This document shows positions 1-8,797 of a stretch of DNA of 64,000 nt, one piece after another. The DNA is taken from assembly GCA_964441775.1 (NCBI GenBank), contig CAYTVL010000023.1:1-64000 (forward strand), in the 5' to 3' direction. Every line of letters begins with the position of its first letter. The first letter of the stretch is position 1. The notes under the pieces are model-generated. The model was not told where the DNA came from and did no database searches. It saw only the letters and a list, made by a program, of their open reading frames with translations. Source of the stretch: SYOC01 sp964441775 (lineage in GTDB: Bacteria; Desulfobacterota; Binatia; Bin18). Position numbers and translations under genes: made by a program.

Positions 1-107
1 TTTGGTCTGTCAAGTATATTATTACCTTTGACAAAGGGGAAAGCGCGGAGCGCGGGGGGATTTAGGACTATGGGACAAAACTCCAACACTGGGCGTAAGG
101 GCAGGGG

Positions 108-194
108 GTCATTGCGAGCGCAGCGAAGCAATCTTGGCCCAGTTATTTCGGCACTTGCGAGATTGCTTCGTCGTCTGCGACTCCTCGCAATGAC
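108..194. repeat. Palindromic intergenic repeat
   Basis: The ends are an inverted repeat, GTCATTGCGAG against CTCGCAATGAC, with an inner pair AGCAATCT / AGATTGCT around a short centre. This architecture (ends reading as 'cattgcgag', an inner 'gaagcaatct') is a familiar mobile-looking intergenic repeat in many environmental bacteria. It lies in the first 289 bases, where I see no convincing gene. It may fold into a long hairpin if transcribed, and only one copy was noticed in this window. Confidence 0.7.
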
Positions 195-289
195 AGGCTC
201 TTCGACCTTCGTTTTTAGGTTTTGTCTCACAGTCCTTAGGAAATAGACTGCACCAATCTCTTGCTCTTCGATTTAGAATGTAGTCCGCC

Positions 290-931
290 TCACGGAATTC
301 CCAACAACTTATGCGTCTGCAAGCTCAAGCGCCATTGCGGGTGCGCCAGACAATAGCGCACGGCGAGGTGTGTGTTCCGTTCACGTTCAGGTCCGTCCAT
401 CGGTTGCAAAAAGAAATGTCGAAAGTCAAGCTGCTCGAATTGCTGGGGCTCCACACCTGCTTGTGGAAAGACGAGTTTGAGTTCGTGCCCAGCTCGGATC
501 ACTAAATCAGTTCCAGCCTTAGGGCTAACGCAGATCCAATCAATGCCAGCAGGCGGCAGCAACGTGCCGTTCGTTTCGATAGCAATCTGGAAGCCGCGCT
601 CGTGTAGAGCTGCAAGAAGTGGGGCGTCAAGTTGGAGCAACGGTTCGCCTCCCGTGCACACTACCAGGCGACGGACTGTAAGCTTAGACCCGTGCGGCCA
701 CGGAACGGCGATGGCCTCGGCTAAGTCTTGCGCCGTGGAAAAGCGCCCGCCCCTGGGCCCATCAGTCCCCACAAAATCCGTATCACAAAATTGGCAGATG
801 GCAGTCGAGCGATCTTCTTCTCGACCGGACCACAAGTTACATCCAGCGAAACGGCAGAACACCGCTGCGCGCCCCGCATTAGCGCCTTCGCCTTGCAAAG
901 TATAAAAAATCTCTTTGACAGTGTAGCTCAT
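290..931 (-). CDS. queE: 7-carboxy-7-deazaguanine synthase QueE
   Basis: Radical SAM enzyme of the queuosine/7-deazaguanine pathway that converts 6-carboxytetrahydropterin to 7-carboxy-7-deazaguanine in the cytosol. The 213-aa product opens with the typical QueE start (EIFYTLQGEGANAGRAAVF). Its cluster cysteines are in a CX14CX2C arrangement (GCNLWSG...ICQFC), the spacing known for one QueE class instead of the usual CX3CX2C. A TGGEPLLQ motif follows for SAM binding. The length is normal for the family. queC, queD and queF are not in the window, so the gene stands apart from its pathway partners. No strong ribosome binding site precedes the ATG, but the N-terminus aligns well with the family. 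Confidence 0.93.
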   Translation of the reverse strand: MSYTVKEIFYTLQGEGANAGRAAVFCRFAGCNLWSGREEDRSTAICQFCDTDFVGTDGPRGGRFSTAQDLAEAIAVPWPHGSKLTVRRLVVCTGGEPLLQLDAPLLAALHERGFQIAIETNGTLLPPAGIDWICVSPKAGTDLVIRAGHELKLVFPQAGVEPQQFEQLDFRHFFLQPMDGPERERNTHLAVRYCLAHPQWRLSLQTHKLLGIP

Positions 932-1041
932 AAAGTTGGGAAAGTAGAGAGAAGGATGACAGCAGCGAATGGCGGCGGCAAGCGAAGAGGTCGAGGGAGC
1001 GGGGCAGGAAGCTCATCCTCTTGCCCCTTGTTTCTTTTTCT

Positions 1042-1335
1042 TTATTTCTTCAGCGCGGCGCCCAGGATGGATTCCTTGAAAGTCTTTGCCGCGGTGAAGG
1101 CCACCTTGCGGCGCGCGGGAATCTTAATCGGCTCACCGGTCTGCGGGTTGCGACCGGTGCGGGCCTTAGTTTGGCGCAGCTTGAACGAGCCCAGGTTCGG
1201 GATCTTTAACACTTTTTCTTTCTTGACTGTCTTGCTGATGAAATCAATGAACGCGGTGAGATTGTCATCCGCTGCGCGGTTGGAAATACCGCCCCACGAT
1301 TCCGCCAACTTCTTGACCATTTCCGACTTTGTCAT
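1042..1335 (-). CDS. HU/IHF-family DNA-binding protein
   Basis: A 97-aa nucleoid protein of the HU/IHF fold, which binds and bends DNA as a dimer. The start MTKSEMVKKLAE, the beta-arm segment around GRNPQTGEPIKIPAR and the closing helix (VAFTAAKTFKESI) are the family hallmarks, and the length is standard. The start is fixed by an AAGGAGG sequence a few bases before the ATG at 1335. The same frame stays open far upstream through a very acidic stretch (about 1400-1520), but there is no good start there, so the long version is not used. HU and IHF subunits cannot be separated from sequence alone. Confidence 0.93.
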   Translation of the reverse strand: MTKSEMVKKLAESWGGISNRAADDNLTAFIDFISKTVKKEKVLKIPNLGSFKLRQTKARTGRNPQTGEPIKIPARRKVAFTAAKTFKESILGAALKK

Positions 1336-1517
1336 AGCAACAACCTCCTTACACCTTCCTAGAAGTAAATTTGCATCGATGCATTGAGAAGCAAGGCTGG
1401 ACTCCCGACCGTATCGGGTGCTTGAGGCCTCGTCCCATTCTTCATCGTCCTCTTCATCCTCAATATCCTGCCAAGTGTTGTCTTCTTCTTTGTCCTCGTC
1501 CTCCTCCTCTCCATACT

Positions 1518-3413
1518 TTACCCGACGGTCAGCACAGGAATCTCTTGTGCTCCGGCGGCGCTGTTGACATTGACAATTGCCGACCAATCGGGCAGATAGC
1601 GACTCCGTGCGTCTTCGTCTGTGATCACCTGACGTTTTGTGCGGGGGTCCCGGAGCTTCCATACCCCGCCAATCATGGGGTGGCGACCACGATGATAACT
1701 ATGCGCCCAGTAGATAAACTCGCTCGTCATGCTGTCGCGGGCTTCCCAGCAGAGCCCGCGCCCTCCGGAAAAGGTGAGGGTGTTTTTGAAGATCCGCCAC
1801 GGCGAGTAGAACGTCGTGTATGCATCACGATAGGCTTGCAGGATTTCTTCGGCGGTCATGGTCGGATGACGCATCACCACATGATCAGAATCGTACCAGT
1901 TGAAGTCCCAGTCCGTAATGGTTCCTTCTTGCACGGCTTTGATGTGATCCTCCGTGCCAGGCAACGGCGTGACGATGAAAAACGACGCGAGGTCCACATC
2001 CACCTCAATGAGATCAAGCGCCGCCTGACGACCGGAATCCGGCGTATCAAAGGGGAAGCCAATCATGTATCCACAGTGGACCGCGATCCCAGCGTGGTGC
2101 CAGTTGTCGACCACGCGACGATATTTTTCCAACACGCGACGTTTTGATTCGGCCAGCTCGAGATTCCGTTCGCCGCGTCGATCGGTATTCTGGAACTTGG
2201 CCGCCGCCATGAGATTCTGCGGATTGAACGATTCAAACCCGATGAACGCGCTATAGCAGCCCGCCTCTTTGGCCAGCTCAATGAACCGCCGACTCCGCTG
2301 ATGTTTGCTGCTGTCAAGTTCTCCGGAACGCAGGTCGGCGTAGCCGCCGGCGTCGATATCGACCTGCATCATAAAGTTGACGTGACGGCCTTGTTTGCGT
2401 AACTCGGCTAGCCCCAGGAGCAGCGGCTCCCACTGTGGGCTGCGAAAGAAGTCGTCATCGACTAAGAATAACGTGTCGATTCCGTGAAAGTCGGCGGCGT
2501 CGCGCACCCAATCCACCGCTGAGCGTGGATCGCGCGCCCGCATCGTGCGGCCCATCACATTCTTCACGCTGCAATACGAGCAGGTAAAGGGACACCCACG
2601 CGAGGTGTCCAGCGTCGTCATCGTCGTGTGCGCAAAACGCAGACGATAACGGTCGTCAATCGCTGGTAATTGCGCCTCAGTAATGGAGGGGACAAAGATT
2701 TCTCCCGTGCCGGTTTTCGCGCGAATGCCCGAGGTGACGCTGTAATACAGTTTCATTTCACCCCGCAGGAAGTCGTCCAACAACCCCACCCACGTGCTTT
2801 CCGCTTCGCCCACGACGGTCGTGACGCCGCACTCGTTTAAGAACGTACACGAATCCGGATATCCGCTGACATGGAATCCGCCCATGATGACCGGGAAGCC
2901 GGCGGCTTTGAATTGTAAGGCGAGATCGCGTCCCCGGGGATACTGATTCGTCTGCACTCCCGCGAGGCCGATCAATACTTCAACGCCGTCTTCTTGCGCT
3001 TTGTCCTTGATGGCTTGGATGGTGTCGGCGTGAATGGGGCCTTCGACAATTTCATCCCACAATACGGTCTCGATGAAGATGTTCTCTGCAGCGCGCATGC
3101 GGTTGTATTCTTCGTTGAGCGCCGCCAGCGCCGTCAGCGTGTTGTTCGGCAGAACGCCTTTCCAGTAATAGAGGACGTAGCCTTGCTCGTCATATTTGGA
3201 CGGCTTGATAAAATAAATACGCAAGGTGCGGCAGGGCGCGGCCTCATGACTAGGGCGGCGCACCATAAGCGGGGCAGTTGTCTCGCCGCCAAGAGCCGGA
3301 GCCGTCAGGAGAGAACCAGCCTCGGCCAACAGGTGCGCTTCTTGTTGCACATTTCGCCAGTTTTTTGCCGCAGCTATTGCTGTTTTCACACCCCTGCCAA
3401 ACTGCTTCATCAT
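1518..3413 (-). CDS. B12-binding-domain radical SAM protein
   Basis: A 631-aa protein with an N-terminal cobalamin-binding-like Rossmann region (about residues 95-230, with VLIGLAG and VIMGGFHVSGYPD) followed by a radical SAM barrel. The [4Fe-4S] cysteines are in the CX3CX2C motif at C274, C278 and C281 (GCPFTCSYC). A conserved GFES segment and a YMIGFPFDTPDSG segment sit in the barrel. Members of this superfamily perform methylations, ring closures or rearrangements on lipids, cofactors and natural products; the substrate cannot be read from this sequence. The start at 3413 is chosen for an AAGGAAG site five bases upstream; a longer frame to 3482 lacks one. It lies between HU and ptsP on the same strand, and neither suggests a pathway. 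Confidence 0.85.
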   Translation of the reverse strand: MMKQFGRGVKTAIAAAKNWRNVQQEAHLLAEAGSLLTAPALGGETTAPLMVRRPSHEAAPCRTLRIYFIKPSKYDEQGYVLYYWKGVLPNNTLTALAALNEEYNRMRAAENIFIETVLWDEIVEGPIHADTIQAIKDKAQEDGVEVLIGLAGVQTNQYPRGRDLALQFKAAGFPVIMGGFHVSGYPDSCTFLNECGVTTVVGEAESTWVGLLDDFLRGEMKLYYSVTSGIRAKTGTGEIFVPSITEAQLPAIDDRYRLRFAHTTMTTLDTSRGCPFTCSYCSVKNVMGRTMRARDPRSAVDWVRDAADFHGIDTLFLVDDDFFRSPQWEPLLLGLAELRKQGRHVNFMMQVDIDAGGYADLRSGELDSSKHQRSRRFIELAKEAGCYSAFIGFESFNPQNLMAAAKFQNTDRRGERNLELAESKRRVLEKYRRVVDNWHHAGIAVHCGYMIGFPFDTPDSGRQAALDLIEVDVDLASFFIVTPLPGTEDHIKAVQEGTITDWDFNWYDSDHVVMRHPTMTAEEILQAYRDAYTTFYSPWRIFKNTLTFSGGRGLCWEARDSMTSEFIYWAHSYHRGRHPMIGGVWKLRDPRTKRQVITDEDARSRYLPDWSAIVNVNSAAGAQEIPVLTVG

Positions 3414-3487
3414 GATGACTTCCTTATAATAAGTTCCTTCGTGTGGAGCCCGATTTGTACTTGTTGCACGTAAAAAAGTCAATGAAA

Positions 3488-5938
3488 TCAGTGGTACATT
3501 TCCACCAGCTCCATCATGTCCAATTTTTTCAATTCTTGGAACAGCAGCCCTTTGACCTCCTGCACGGTCGCCATCTGCAACGCCTCTTGGGCCAGCCGCT
3601 GCGCCTGCGCATAGGAGAGAGAACGAATCACTCTTTTAATAACCGGGACAAAGAATGGCTCCATACTCAGTTCGTCCAGTCCCAAGCCTAACAGCAGGAT
3701 CGTGCAGAGCGGGTCTGCCGCCATTTCCCCACACATCGTCACGCGTTTACCGGCTCGTTTGGCGGCTTCCGCCGTTTTCGCCACCGCCGTGAGCACGGCA
3801 GGGTGCAGCGGTTCGTACAGCGGGGCTACTTTCCGGTTATTGCGATCCACCGCCAAGAGATATTGAATCAAATCATTGGTGCCAATGCTAAAGAAGTCCA
3901 CCTCTTTAATGAGACGCTCCGCCATCCACACGGCGGCTGGCACCTCTACCATCATGCCAATGCGCATGTCTGGATCAAAGGTAAGCCCCTCGCCCTGCAG
4001 CTCTTCTTTGACTTGGTCAAGGAGTTCCTTAACTTGCTGGATTTCCTCCACGCTGGAAATCATCGGAAAGAGAATGCGCACCGGCCCCAGCGTGCTGGCG
4101 CGGAGAATGGCGCGCAGTTGGACTTTGAAGACTTCTTCGATCTCCAACGAAATCCTGATGGAGCGCCAACCTAAGAAGGGGTTCTCTTCACGTGGGAGCC
4201 GCAAATATGAAGGATATTTGTCCGGACCAAGATCGAGCGTGCGGATGGTCACCGGGGCTCCGTTCATCCCTGTCACCACGCGACGGTACAAATCCAATTG
4301 TTCTTCTTCGCTAGGAAAATCTCGATAGGTCAAAAACGGAATCTCGGTGCGATACAGTCCAATGCCTCCAGCGCCGTGACGACGCGCCAGCGCGACATCG
4401 ATCAGCAACCCCACATTGGCGCAGAGCGAGATATGTTTCCCGTCCCGCGTTTCCGCTGGCAGATCGTGCATCTCTTCGAGGTCGCGGTTGAAGTTCCGGT
4501 ACTCACGCCCCAGCCGGTCGTATTCGCGCAGGACCTCGACTCCGGGTTTGACATAGACCACGCCGGAATTCCCGTCAACAATAATGACATCACCTTGCTG
4601 AATAACCCCGGCATGTTCAACGCCTACCACGGTGGGGATTTCAAACGATTTCGCCAAAATGGAGGCGTGCGAGGTGGCCCCGCCGCTGCTCATCACTACG
4701 CCTTTGACCTGCGTGTGGTCCACCAAACACAAGTCCGACAGCGTCAGCTCGTGCGCCACAAGCACGAGGCTTTCTCCGCGCGGGCGTTCTTTTTCATCCA
4801 GTCCAAGAAGATGGTGGAAAAGCCGCTGGCCAATGTCCCGAATATCCGCCGTACGATCGCGCAGGTGCTGACTCGCCACTTTTCCTAACGCCTCAACATA
4901 GTCTTCAAGCACTTTTTTGAGACTGGTTTCCGCCGCGTAGCCCTGGCGAATATGGTCTTCAATCTTTTCCAGAAACCCGGGGTCTTCCAGCATCATGCGA
5001 TGCGCGTCAAAAATCGCGCGATCGAGCTCAGGCAAGTGCTCTTTGACTCGCTCCTTGAGCGCTTCCAGCTCGTCCACGGCTTTCTGTACCGCCACATGCA
5101 GGTGGTGAATTTCTTCTTCTGGATCTTCCGTCAGCCGTTCGGCGACAGATCCGAGATGCACTTGCGGGTGCACGATATGCGCTTGGCCCACGCCAAACCC
5201 CGGTGAGGCGCTCACGCCGTTCAACCGGGTGCGTCCGACTTTTCCTCCCACCTCCGGTTTTTCCTCGCGCTCACGTTCGTACACGTTCAAACGTTTGACC
5301 GCGTCAAGCATGCGCTTGCGGTATTCCTCGCGCTCTTGCTCTTTGATCTTCAGCGTTTCCGACAGGCGCGCCTGTACAATGATGCCGCTGACATTCGCGG
5401 AAATCGTTTTGAGCAGGCGAATATCCGTCTGCGAGAATTGTCGACGGCTCAGGCTCTGCACGACCAGCACGCCGAGAGGATCACGACGCTCCATGAGCGG
5501 TAGCCCGAGAAACGAGTGGAAGCGCTCTTCGCCGGTTTCAGGGAAATACTTATTGCGCGGATGCAGCATGGCGTCGGGAGCGACTACCGGTTCAAGCTCC
5601 TCGATCACTAGGCCGCACAGACCTTCCGTCGTGCTCATGCTCACCTTTCCCACCGCCGCGCGGTCCAGCCCAGTGGTCGCCCACAGGGTCAGCCGGTTAT
5701 CTTTGGGATCGAGCATGTACAGAGAACACACTTCGGTGTTCATGCGGTCAGCAATGATCTCAGTGATCTCTTCCAGAGTTTCTTGAAGGTCGTGCGAACG
5801 AGCGATGAGCGTCCCAATATCTTCCAGCAGCCGTAGCCCGTGACCGCGTCCGCGCCGTCCCTTTGTTCGCGTTGGCGTTGACGCTTTCGCGTGAGAGGCA
5901 TTCCGAGGCGCTCTGCTGCTTTTTAGGACTCCATCCAT
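3488..5938 (-). CDS. ptsP: GAF-domain PEP-protein phosphotransferase (Enzyme I-Ntr)
   Basis: First enzyme of the nitrogen-type PTS: it autophosphorylates from phosphoenolpyruvate and passes the phosphate to NPr. Domains in order in the 816-aa protein: a basic N-terminal tail, a GAF domain (about 30-190) as in EI-Ntr, a coiled linker, the PEP-utilising N-domain starting near LNGVSASPGFGVG, the mobile domain with the phosphorylated His424 in GGATSHAS, and the C-terminal PEP-binding barrel (GLYRTEIPFL, IGTNDLIQYLLAVDRN, CGEMA). All expected catalytic motifs are present. NPr and EIIA-Ntr genes are not in the window. The annotated ATG lacks a clear ribosome binding site, so the basic tail could be shorter. 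Confidence 0.93.
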   Translation of the reverse strand: MDGVLKSSRAPRNASHAKASTPTRTKGRRGRGHGLRLLEDIGTLIARSHDLQETLEEITEIIADRMNTEVCSLYMLDPKDNRLTLWATTGLDRAAVGKVSMSTTEGLCGLVIEELEPVVAPDAMLHPRNKYFPETGEERFHSFLGLPLMERRDPLGVLVVQSLSRRQFSQTDIRLLKTISANVSGIIVQARLSETLKIKEQEREEYRKRMLDAVKRLNVYEREREEKPEVGGKVGRTRLNGVSASPGFGVGQAHIVHPQVHLGSVAERLTEDPEEEIHHLHVAVQKAVDELEALKERVKEHLPELDRAIFDAHRMMLEDPGFLEKIEDHIRQGYAAETSLKKVLEDYVEALGKVASQHLRDRTADIRDIGQRLFHHLLGLDEKERPRGESLVLVAHELTLSDLCLVDHTQVKGVVMSSGGATSHASILAKSFEIPTVVGVEHAGVIQQGDVIIVDGNSGVVYVKPGVEVLREYDRLGREYRNFNRDLEEMHDLPAETRDGKHISLCANVGLLIDVALARRHGAGGIGLYRTEIPFLTYRDFPSEEEQLDLYRRVVTGMNGAPVTIRTLDLGPDKYPSYLRLPREENPFLGWRSIRISLEIEEVFKVQLRAILRASTLGPVRILFPMISSVEEIQQVKELLDQVKEELQGEGLTFDPDMRIGMMVEVPAAVWMAERLIKEVDFFSIGTNDLIQYLLAVDRNNRKVAPLYEPLHPAVLTAVAKTAEAAKRAGKRVTMCGEMAADPLCTILLLGLGLDELSMEPFFVPVIKRVIRSLSYAQAQRLAQEALQMATVQEVKGLLFQELKKLDMMELVEMYH

Positions 5939-6213
5939 AGTAGTGACCGATTTTCCGCATCATATCTGAGGTTCCGCATACGCACAAGGAGAAAGTCCTA
6001 GAAAATGGCCTCTTGTAGCGCTTCCCTGCAGAAAATCTTTGATCTAAGCAGGGATGAAGACGGAGTCGAGGGATGCAGCGGTTGCTGAGAACCGGGAGAA
6101 TCGCCATAATAGGACCTGTTCTTCGTGAACCGTTCCCAGCAGCCAACAACCGGGGATCCTGCTTCTGGTGGGGACAATATCAAGATATTAATAGCAACAG
6201 AGGAGCATGGATT

Positions 6214-6996
6214 GTGGCGCACACATGGAGTGAAAGTATGATGGAGGTCGCCGGTGGAAAGGTGCACCTCCTGACCAGCGGGGCCGGTGAGCCCTTACTG
6301 ATTTTACATCGAGACGTAGGCAACCCAGGCTGGCTGCCCTTTTATGAGCAGATGGCGCAACATTTTACTGTCTACGCGCCGTCACATCCGGGGTTCGATC
6401 AATCCGAGCGCCCGGAGTGGATGCGCAACGTGCGGGACCTGGCGGTGGTTTATCAGTGGATATTGAAGGATATGAAGCTGGACAAGCTCTCGGTGGTTGG
6501 TTTGGGATTTGGCGGATGGATCGCCGCCGAGATGGCTACTATGGATCATCATCAATTGCGGAAGCTGGTGTTGGTCAGCGCTATGGGCGTAAAGCCAGTC
6601 AAGGGGGAGATTCTCGATCAGTTCTTGCTGTATACCACGGACTACATTCGCGCCGGTTTCTACGATCCGAGCAAGATGGGCGACTTGTACGGCAAAGAGC
6701 CTGATGTCGATCAACTGGTCATGTGGGAAATGAACCGCGAGATGACCACACGCATCGCCTGGAAGCCCTACATGTTTAATGCGGCGTTGCCGGTATTGCT
6801 CAAGGGGGTGGATACGCCAACCCTCATCGTGTGGGGCAAAGAAGACAAGATTGCGCCCCTGAACTGCGGAGAACGTTATATGCAAGCGCTGCCGCGCGCG
6901 CAATTGGTGGCGTTGAACGAATGTGGACATTTTGTTGAAGTTGAAAAACCAACGGAATTGGCGCAACTCGCTTTAGAGTTTCTCAGAAAAGCGTGA
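6214..6996 (+). CDS. Alpha/beta-hydrolase fold protein lacking the nucleophile
   Basis: A 260-aa alpha/beta-hydrolase fold protein. The nucleophile elbow reads G96-L-G98-F-G100, so Gly98 stands where Ser (or Asp/Cys) is expected. The acid loop (WGKEDKIAP) and the catalytic-His loop (ECGHFVEVEKP) are intact. Such proteins may be non-hydrolytic, acting for example as lyases or binding proteins, or may use the His/Asp pair alone. The GTG at 6214 was chosen because AGGAG precedes it by eight bases; the in-frame ATG at 6238 is the alternative, and the longer frame from 6073 has no ribosome site. The gene begins a run with a flavin monooxygenase and an NTF2-like gene, suggesting a shared catabolic job. 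Confidence 0.85.
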   Translation: MAHTWSESMMEVAGGKVHLLTSGAGEPLLILHRDVGNPGWLPFYEQMAQHFTVYAPSHPGFDQSERPEWMRNVRDLAVVYQWILKDMKLDKLSVVGLGFGGWIAAEMATMDHHQLRKLVLVSAMGVKPVKGEILDQFLLYTTDYIRAGFYDPSKMGDLYGKEPDVDQLVMWEMNREMTTRIAWKPYMFNAALPVLLKGVDTPTLIVWGKEDKIAPLNCGERYMQALPRAQLVALNECGHFVEVEKPTELAQLALEFLRKA

Positions 6997-7048
6997 GTTA
7001 GGGCGACACAGCCCTGACCACGGTCAACTCCCTGCAAAGGAGGGTGCT

Positions 7049-8284
7049 ATGCATCTGATGTATTTTACCGAACAGCCCATGTCTGCGTATCCACAAGAAG
7101 AAGGAGAGAAGTTCGGGTACACGGCGCTCCTCTTCCCCAACAAATTTTTTAATCCCCAAGAAGCCAGCCGACTCTATAACGAGCGACTCGAAGAGTACGT
7201 GTACGCGGAAGAGTGCGGCGTCGATGGCATCATGCTAAACGAGCACCATAATGCACCGTTTTGCATGCAAGCGAAAGTCAACATTTTTGCCTCGATCCTC
7301 GCTGGCATGACCCAGCGGGTGAAGATTGTGCTGCTGGGCAACCCCTTGCCTATTGCTGATAATCCAGTGCGATTGGCTGAAGAGCTGGCCATGATCGATC
7401 TGATCTCCAAAGGAAGATTAGTCTCGGGCTTCGTGCGGGGCGGCGGAGTCGAATCGCTGGCGACCAACACCAACCCGGCCTTCAATCGCGAGCGCTTCAA
7501 CGAGGCGCATGACCTGATTATCAGGACCTGGACGCAGCCCGGGCCTTTCCGCTGGGAAGGCGATCACTATCAGTTGCGCGTGGTCAATCCCTGGGCGCTG
7601 CCGCTGCAACAACCACACCCGCGTGTATGGATTCCCGGCGTGGTGAGCCGCGAGACCATCATCTGGGCGGCTGAGCATGGCTACCCTTACATCATTCTGA
7701 ATGCCCCGATCGACGAGAGCAAAAAGATCTGGCAACTCTACGACGATACCGCTGAAGCCGCGGGCTTCAAGGCTGGCCCGGAACATCGCGGTTATCTCAT
7801 TCGCTGCCATGTCGCCGAGACCGAGGAAAAAGCAATTGAGAATGCCAAGCAGTTTATGTGGATGCAAGGAGAATTTACCGGACTGACCCATCCGTTGTGG
7901 GCGTCGCCCGCTGGGTATTTGGGCGCGTGGGCGCGCAAGCCGTTGGCGGAATTTCGCGTTGGTCGTCGCAAACAGAGCATGCCGCCATTTGAGAAGCAAC
8001 TCTCCGCGATGGCCCTCATTGCCGGCACGCCAAAACAGGTGATCGAAAAACTCCGAGTTATTGTTGAAGAAACACGTCCGTCAATTCTTGCCTTATGGGG
8101 CAACGATGGGAACGTAACCCACCAGGACTCCATGAGCTGCATCCGCTTGCTCGGGCAAGAGGTGATGCCAGCCATTCGTGAGATTGGCGATAAACTGGGC
8201 TTGAAGAGTCCGTTTGAGGCCAACTCGCCGGTCAGCCTCGTGCAAGCACGGAAAAACGAGATGTCGGCAGCAGCCGCATTGTAA
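7049..8284 (+). CDS. LLM-class flavin-dependent monooxygenase
   Basis: A 411-aa luciferase-like (bacterial luciferase TIM-barrel) flavin monooxygenase. It shows the family's EHH segment (LNEHHNAPF), the LGNPLPIADNPVRLAEELAMID strand-helix block and the GRLVSGFVRGGG phosphate-loop region for FMNH2. These enzymes use reduced flavin and O2 to oxygenate or desulfonate small organic substrates. The ATG follows a strong AAGGAGGG site. It is 52 bases after the alpha/beta-hydrolase and is followed by an NTF2-like gene on the same strand, so an operon is likely. No flavin reductase is adjacent. The substrate is unknown. Confidence 0.9.
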   Translation: MHLMYFTEQPMSAYPQEEGEKFGYTALLFPNKFFNPQEASRLYNERLEEYVYAEECGVDGIMLNEHHNAPFCMQAKVNIFASILAGMTQRVKIVLLGNPLPIADNPVRLAEELAMIDLISKGRLVSGFVRGGGVESLATNTNPAFNRERFNEAHDLIIRTWTQPGPFRWEGDHYQLRVVNPWALPLQQPHPRVWIPGVVSRETIIWAAEHGYPYIILNAPIDESKKIWQLYDDTAEAAGFKAGPEHRGYLIRCHVAETEEKAIENAKQFMWMQGEFTGLTHPLWASPAGYLGAWARKPLAEFRVGRRKQSMPPFEKQLSAMALIAGTPKQVIEKLRVIVEETRPSILALWGNDGNVTHQDSMSCIRLLGQEVMPAIREIGDKLGLKSPFEANSPVSLVQARKNEMSAAAAL

Positions 8285-8350
8285 CAGAAGCCGGGTGCGG
8301 AGCCCGCGCCCATTTTTCACCACCCATTAGTTCCAAAAAGGAGGCTTGCT

Positions 8351-8749
8351 ATGGGAGCTGCAGAAAATAAGAAAATTATTCAGGACGCATTTGCCGCGTG
8401 GGGGCGCGGCGATGGCGCCGCATTTTTCAACATTCTAGACGACAACGTGCGCTGGACGGTGATTGGTTCTTGTCCAGTGTCTCGCACGTACAACAGCAAA
8501 CAGGAATTTTTTGAAGGGGCGGCCAAGCCGCTCAGCGCGCGGCTTGCTGGTCCCATTCAACCGACCGTACGAAATGTGATCGCAGAAAACGACTACATCG
8601 TTTTGCAATGGGAAGGACGCGCGGCGACCAAATCGGGGAAACCGTACAACAATAGCTACTGCTGGGTCATGCGCTTGGCTGACGGAAAAGTGAAGGAAGG
8701 CACGGCCTATATCGACACGGAACTGGTGACGGAGTTGTGGAAGTCCTAA
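8351..8749 (+). CDS. NTF2-like / SnoaL-type protein
   Basis: A 132-aa cone-fold protein of the NTF2-like (SnoaL/ketosteroid-isomerase) superfamily. It begins with a helix containing DAFAAWGRGDGAAFFNILDDNVRWTV, the usual opening of this fold, and ends with strands carrying the ligand pocket (YCWVMRLADGKV). Members include isomerases, cyclases and dehydratases as well as binding subunits; no specific activity can be assigned. A strong AAAGGAGG site precedes the ATG. The gap to the upstream monooxygenase gene is 66 bases, consistent with co-transcription. A GGAGGGG/CCCCTCC hairpin (8761-8787) follows the stop but has no T-run. Confidence 0.82.
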   Translation: MGAAENKKIIQDAFAAWGRGDGAAFFNILDDNVRWTVIGSCPVSRTYNSKQEFFEGAAKPLSARLAGPIQPTVRNVIAENDYIVLQWEGRAATKSGKPYNNSYCWVMRLADGKVKEGTAYIDTELVTELWKS

Positions 8750-8797
8750 CCATTTCCGCTGGAGGGGGAGGTTGTTGCTGCCCCTCCGCTGCCTACT

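Noticed and set aside
28..246. A 72-codon open frame across the leftmost spacer
   Set aside because: It runs through the palindromic repeat at 108-194, has no ribosome site and gives no recognisable protein.
1336..1662. N-terminal extension of the HU gene to a 206-aa protein
   Set aside because: The strong AAGGAGG site before the ATG at 1335 and the normal HU length favour the short form.
8761..8787. GGAGGGG/CCCCTCC hairpin between NTF2-like and MFS genes
   Set aside because: Stable stem but no T-run on either strand, so it is not called as a terminator.
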